Position numbers and translations under genes: made by a program
Assembly (NCBI GenBank): GCA_947306025.1
Contig: CAMZFJ010000114.1
Span: forward strand, 1-6,335
DNA length: 6,335 nt
Direction: 5' to 3'
Origin: an uncultured Fibrobacter sp.
GTDB lineage: Bacteria > Fibrobacterota > Fibrobacteria > Fibrobacterales > Fibrobacteraceae
The notes under the pieces: generated by a model
Told to the model about the DNA's origin: nothing
The model's input: the letters and a program-made list of their open reading frames with translations, nothing else
Database searches by the model: none
Shown here: piece after piece, positions 5,146 to 6,335 of the stretch
How the letters are laid out: every line of letters starts with the position of its first letter
How positions within the stretch are numbered: the first letter of the stretch is position 1

Positions 5146-6335
5146 ATGAATCTCGGGATGCAGGCAAATATCGGACAAACGCAGGAACAGACTTTATCGC
5201 CTGCGCTTTTGCAGTCCGTGAAGATGCTCCAGAAAACTTCGCAGGAGCTGGAAACCGCTATTAAGGAAGAAGTCGAAGTCAATCCGCTTTTGGAAGTGGA
5301 CGATGGTGATTTCGATGAATTGGAACCGCCCGTCGATAAGGATCCGGATGAACTGGATCCGCGCTCGAACGATTCTGAAGAATATCCGGAAGATATCCAA
5401 GATATGGCTCGCGGTTCCTTGGACGATACCGCTGATGTCGATAGCAGTTATCTCGATGGTGATTCTTCTGACGTGAATTGGGATAGCTATTTGGGCGATG
5501 GAACATCGTACGATGACGCTCCTTTCAACGATTTGAATTCGGGCTCCAAAGATCCGGACGAAGATTGGGATCGCCCCATCAAGGATGTGGGCAAGAGCTT
5601 GCAAGAACAGCTCGAAGACCAGCTCCGCCTTTGGAACGGCACTCGCGAATTGCAGGAACAGCTCAATGAATGCGGTGTGACCGAAGAACATTTCCGCAAA
5701 CTTGTTCGCTATTTGATCAACTCGATTAACGATGACGGCTTCCTGTGCGATACCAATCGCGACAGCGCATCCGAAGCCATGATTGTAAAGTCCGATGACA
5801 AGTACATCGACGAAATCGAGCGTGTGCTTCGTGGAGAACTTGTGCTTGAAGAGGCTAGCCTCCCGGTGCGCGAAGCCGTTCACGTTTTGCAGTCGTTCAA
5901 GCCGAGCGGCATTGGCGCCCGCGACCAGCGCGAATGTTTCTTGATCCAGGCGTACGCGATTCCGAATTTCCCGAGCCTTGCTATTCGCATTCTCGAAGAG
6001 GAATACGAGAATCTTTTGCAGCTCCGTTATGCCAAAATTGCAAAGGCCCTCAACGTCTCCGCCGATGAGGTCAAGACTGCAATCGCGAGTCTCTCGCGAT
6101 TACGCCCGCACCCGGGCTTCCAACTTTCGCATTCCTATTCGCATATTATTAATGCGGACTTGAAAGTTGTCGAAAAGAAGGGCCATTATGAAGTTGTCTG
6201 CTTCAAGACGAAAATGCAGAAGTCGCTGCGCATCAATCAAACGTATAAGGCTATCTTAACGGATCCGGCAGCTTCCAAGCAAGACAAGGAATATGTAAAG
6301 GCGCAACTCGCGAAGGCGACCGACCTCATCAAGGC
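5146..6335 (+). CDS. rpoN: RNA polymerase sigma-54 factor RpoN (3' truncated by window end)
   Basis: An open frame runs from the ATG at 5146 to the window edge, giving 396 codons without a stop. Region I is the usual activator-responsive segment (~10-50): Q-rich, with LSPALLQSVKMLQ and then EVEVNPLLEV. Region II (~50-145) is long and very acidic, with 35 Asp/Glu against 5 Lys/Arg in 96 residues. The core-binding domain begins near SLQEQLEDQL (~150) and includes KPSGIGARDQRECFLIQA (252-269) and SRLRPHPG (317-324), both hallmark RpoN motifs, followed by DLKVVEKKGHYEV and LRINQTYKAI. The DNA-binding part with the helix-turn-helix and RpoN box lies beyond the window. The GIGARD motif is about 60 residues further from the N-terminus than in E. 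coli RpoN, because of the enlarged region II. Its position after lptB matches the lptB-rpoN order of many Proteobacteria. A consensus -24/-12 site at the head of this operon suggests self-regulation. Confidence 0.95.
   Translation, partial: MNLGMQANIGQTQEQTLSPALLQSVKMLQKTSQELETAIKEEVEVNPLLEVDDGDFDELEPPVDKDPDELDPRSNDSEEYPEDIQDMARGSLDDTADVDSSYLDGDSSDVNWDSYLGDGTSYDDAPFNDLNSGSKDPDEDWDRPIKDVGKSLQEQLEDQLRLWNGTRELQEQLNECGVTEEHFRKLVRYLINSINDDGFLCDTNRDSASEAMIVKSDDKYIDEIERVLRGELVLEEASLPVREAVHVLQSFKPSGIGARDQRECFLIQAYAIPNFPSLAIRILEEEYENLLQLRYAKIAKALNVSADEVKTAIASLSRLRPHPGFQLSHSYSHIINADLKVVEKKGHYEVVCFKTKMQKSLRINQTYKAILTDPAASKQDKEYVKAQLAKATDLIK

Noticed and set aside
3410..5178. Two long - strand open frames (292 and 299 codons) opposite lptA and lptB
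   Set aside because: They are mirror images of strong codon bias in real genes. Their translations have no recognisable motif, no Shine-Dalgarno supports them, and the + strand products are certain.
5194..5883. - strand open frame of 229 codons opposite rpoN
   Set aside because: The + strand clearly encodes RpoN here; the Ile/Phe-rich antisense product comes from GAT/GAA-rich acidic codons.
1..6335. CRISPR array, tRNA/rRNA genes, insertion sequence or phage attachment site
   Set aside because: No regularly spaced direct repeats, no tRNA-like or rRNA-like sequence, and no transposase or terminal inverted repeats were seen.

Overview
The window carries a four-gene LPS-transport and sigma-54 operon on the + strand (lptC, lptA, lptB, rpoN; rpoN runs off the right edge). 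To its left, two tandem paralogous membrane-protein genes of unknown function lie on the - strand. The organism looks like a Gram-negative member of the Fibrobacterota/FCB assemblage, probably Fibrobacter. The reasons are that LptC is predicted to be a lipoprotein, LptA is a long OstA-like protein, and the base and codon style is familiar. This taxonomic placement is inference, not proof.

Left edge (1-57): a GC-rich hairpin with a T-tract, probably the terminator of a + strand gene outside the window. Positions 71-2100 (- strand): two tandem paralogs of 302 and 340 aa. Each has four predicted membrane segments followed by a large, probably periplasmic, domain with two shared cysteines. They are clearly more AT-rich than the operon. 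Immediately upstream of each start sits the same 20-base motif at the same 5-base offset, and its TATATT hexamer lies exactly 6 bases before the ATG, which suggests leaderless transcription.

Divergent control region (2101-2230): the + strand holds a 40-base stretch without any G, in which A/T-tracts recur at roughly helical spacing. This is followed by a -10-like TAATTT exactly 6 bases before the GTG chosen for lptC, and then by a consensus-quality sigma-54 promoter (TGGCAC-N5-TTGCA, GG-N10-GC spacing). Because rpoN is the fourth gene of the operon, this predicts an autoregulatory or sigma-54-dependent loop. The predicted sigma-54 start (about 2226) lies inside the first codons of lptC, and a terminator-like hairpin follows at 2245-2263. 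This region is the most interesting part of the window.

Operon (2199-6335): lptC and lptA overlap by ATGA, lptA and lptB overlap by GTGA, and lptB and rpoN are 9 bases apart with a Shine-Dalgarno overlapping the lptB stop. LptB is the ATPase of the inner-membrane LPS extractor, LptC the membrane-anchored acceptor, and LptA the periplasmic bridge. RpoN is the alternative sigma factor whose gene also follows lptB in many Proteobacteria.
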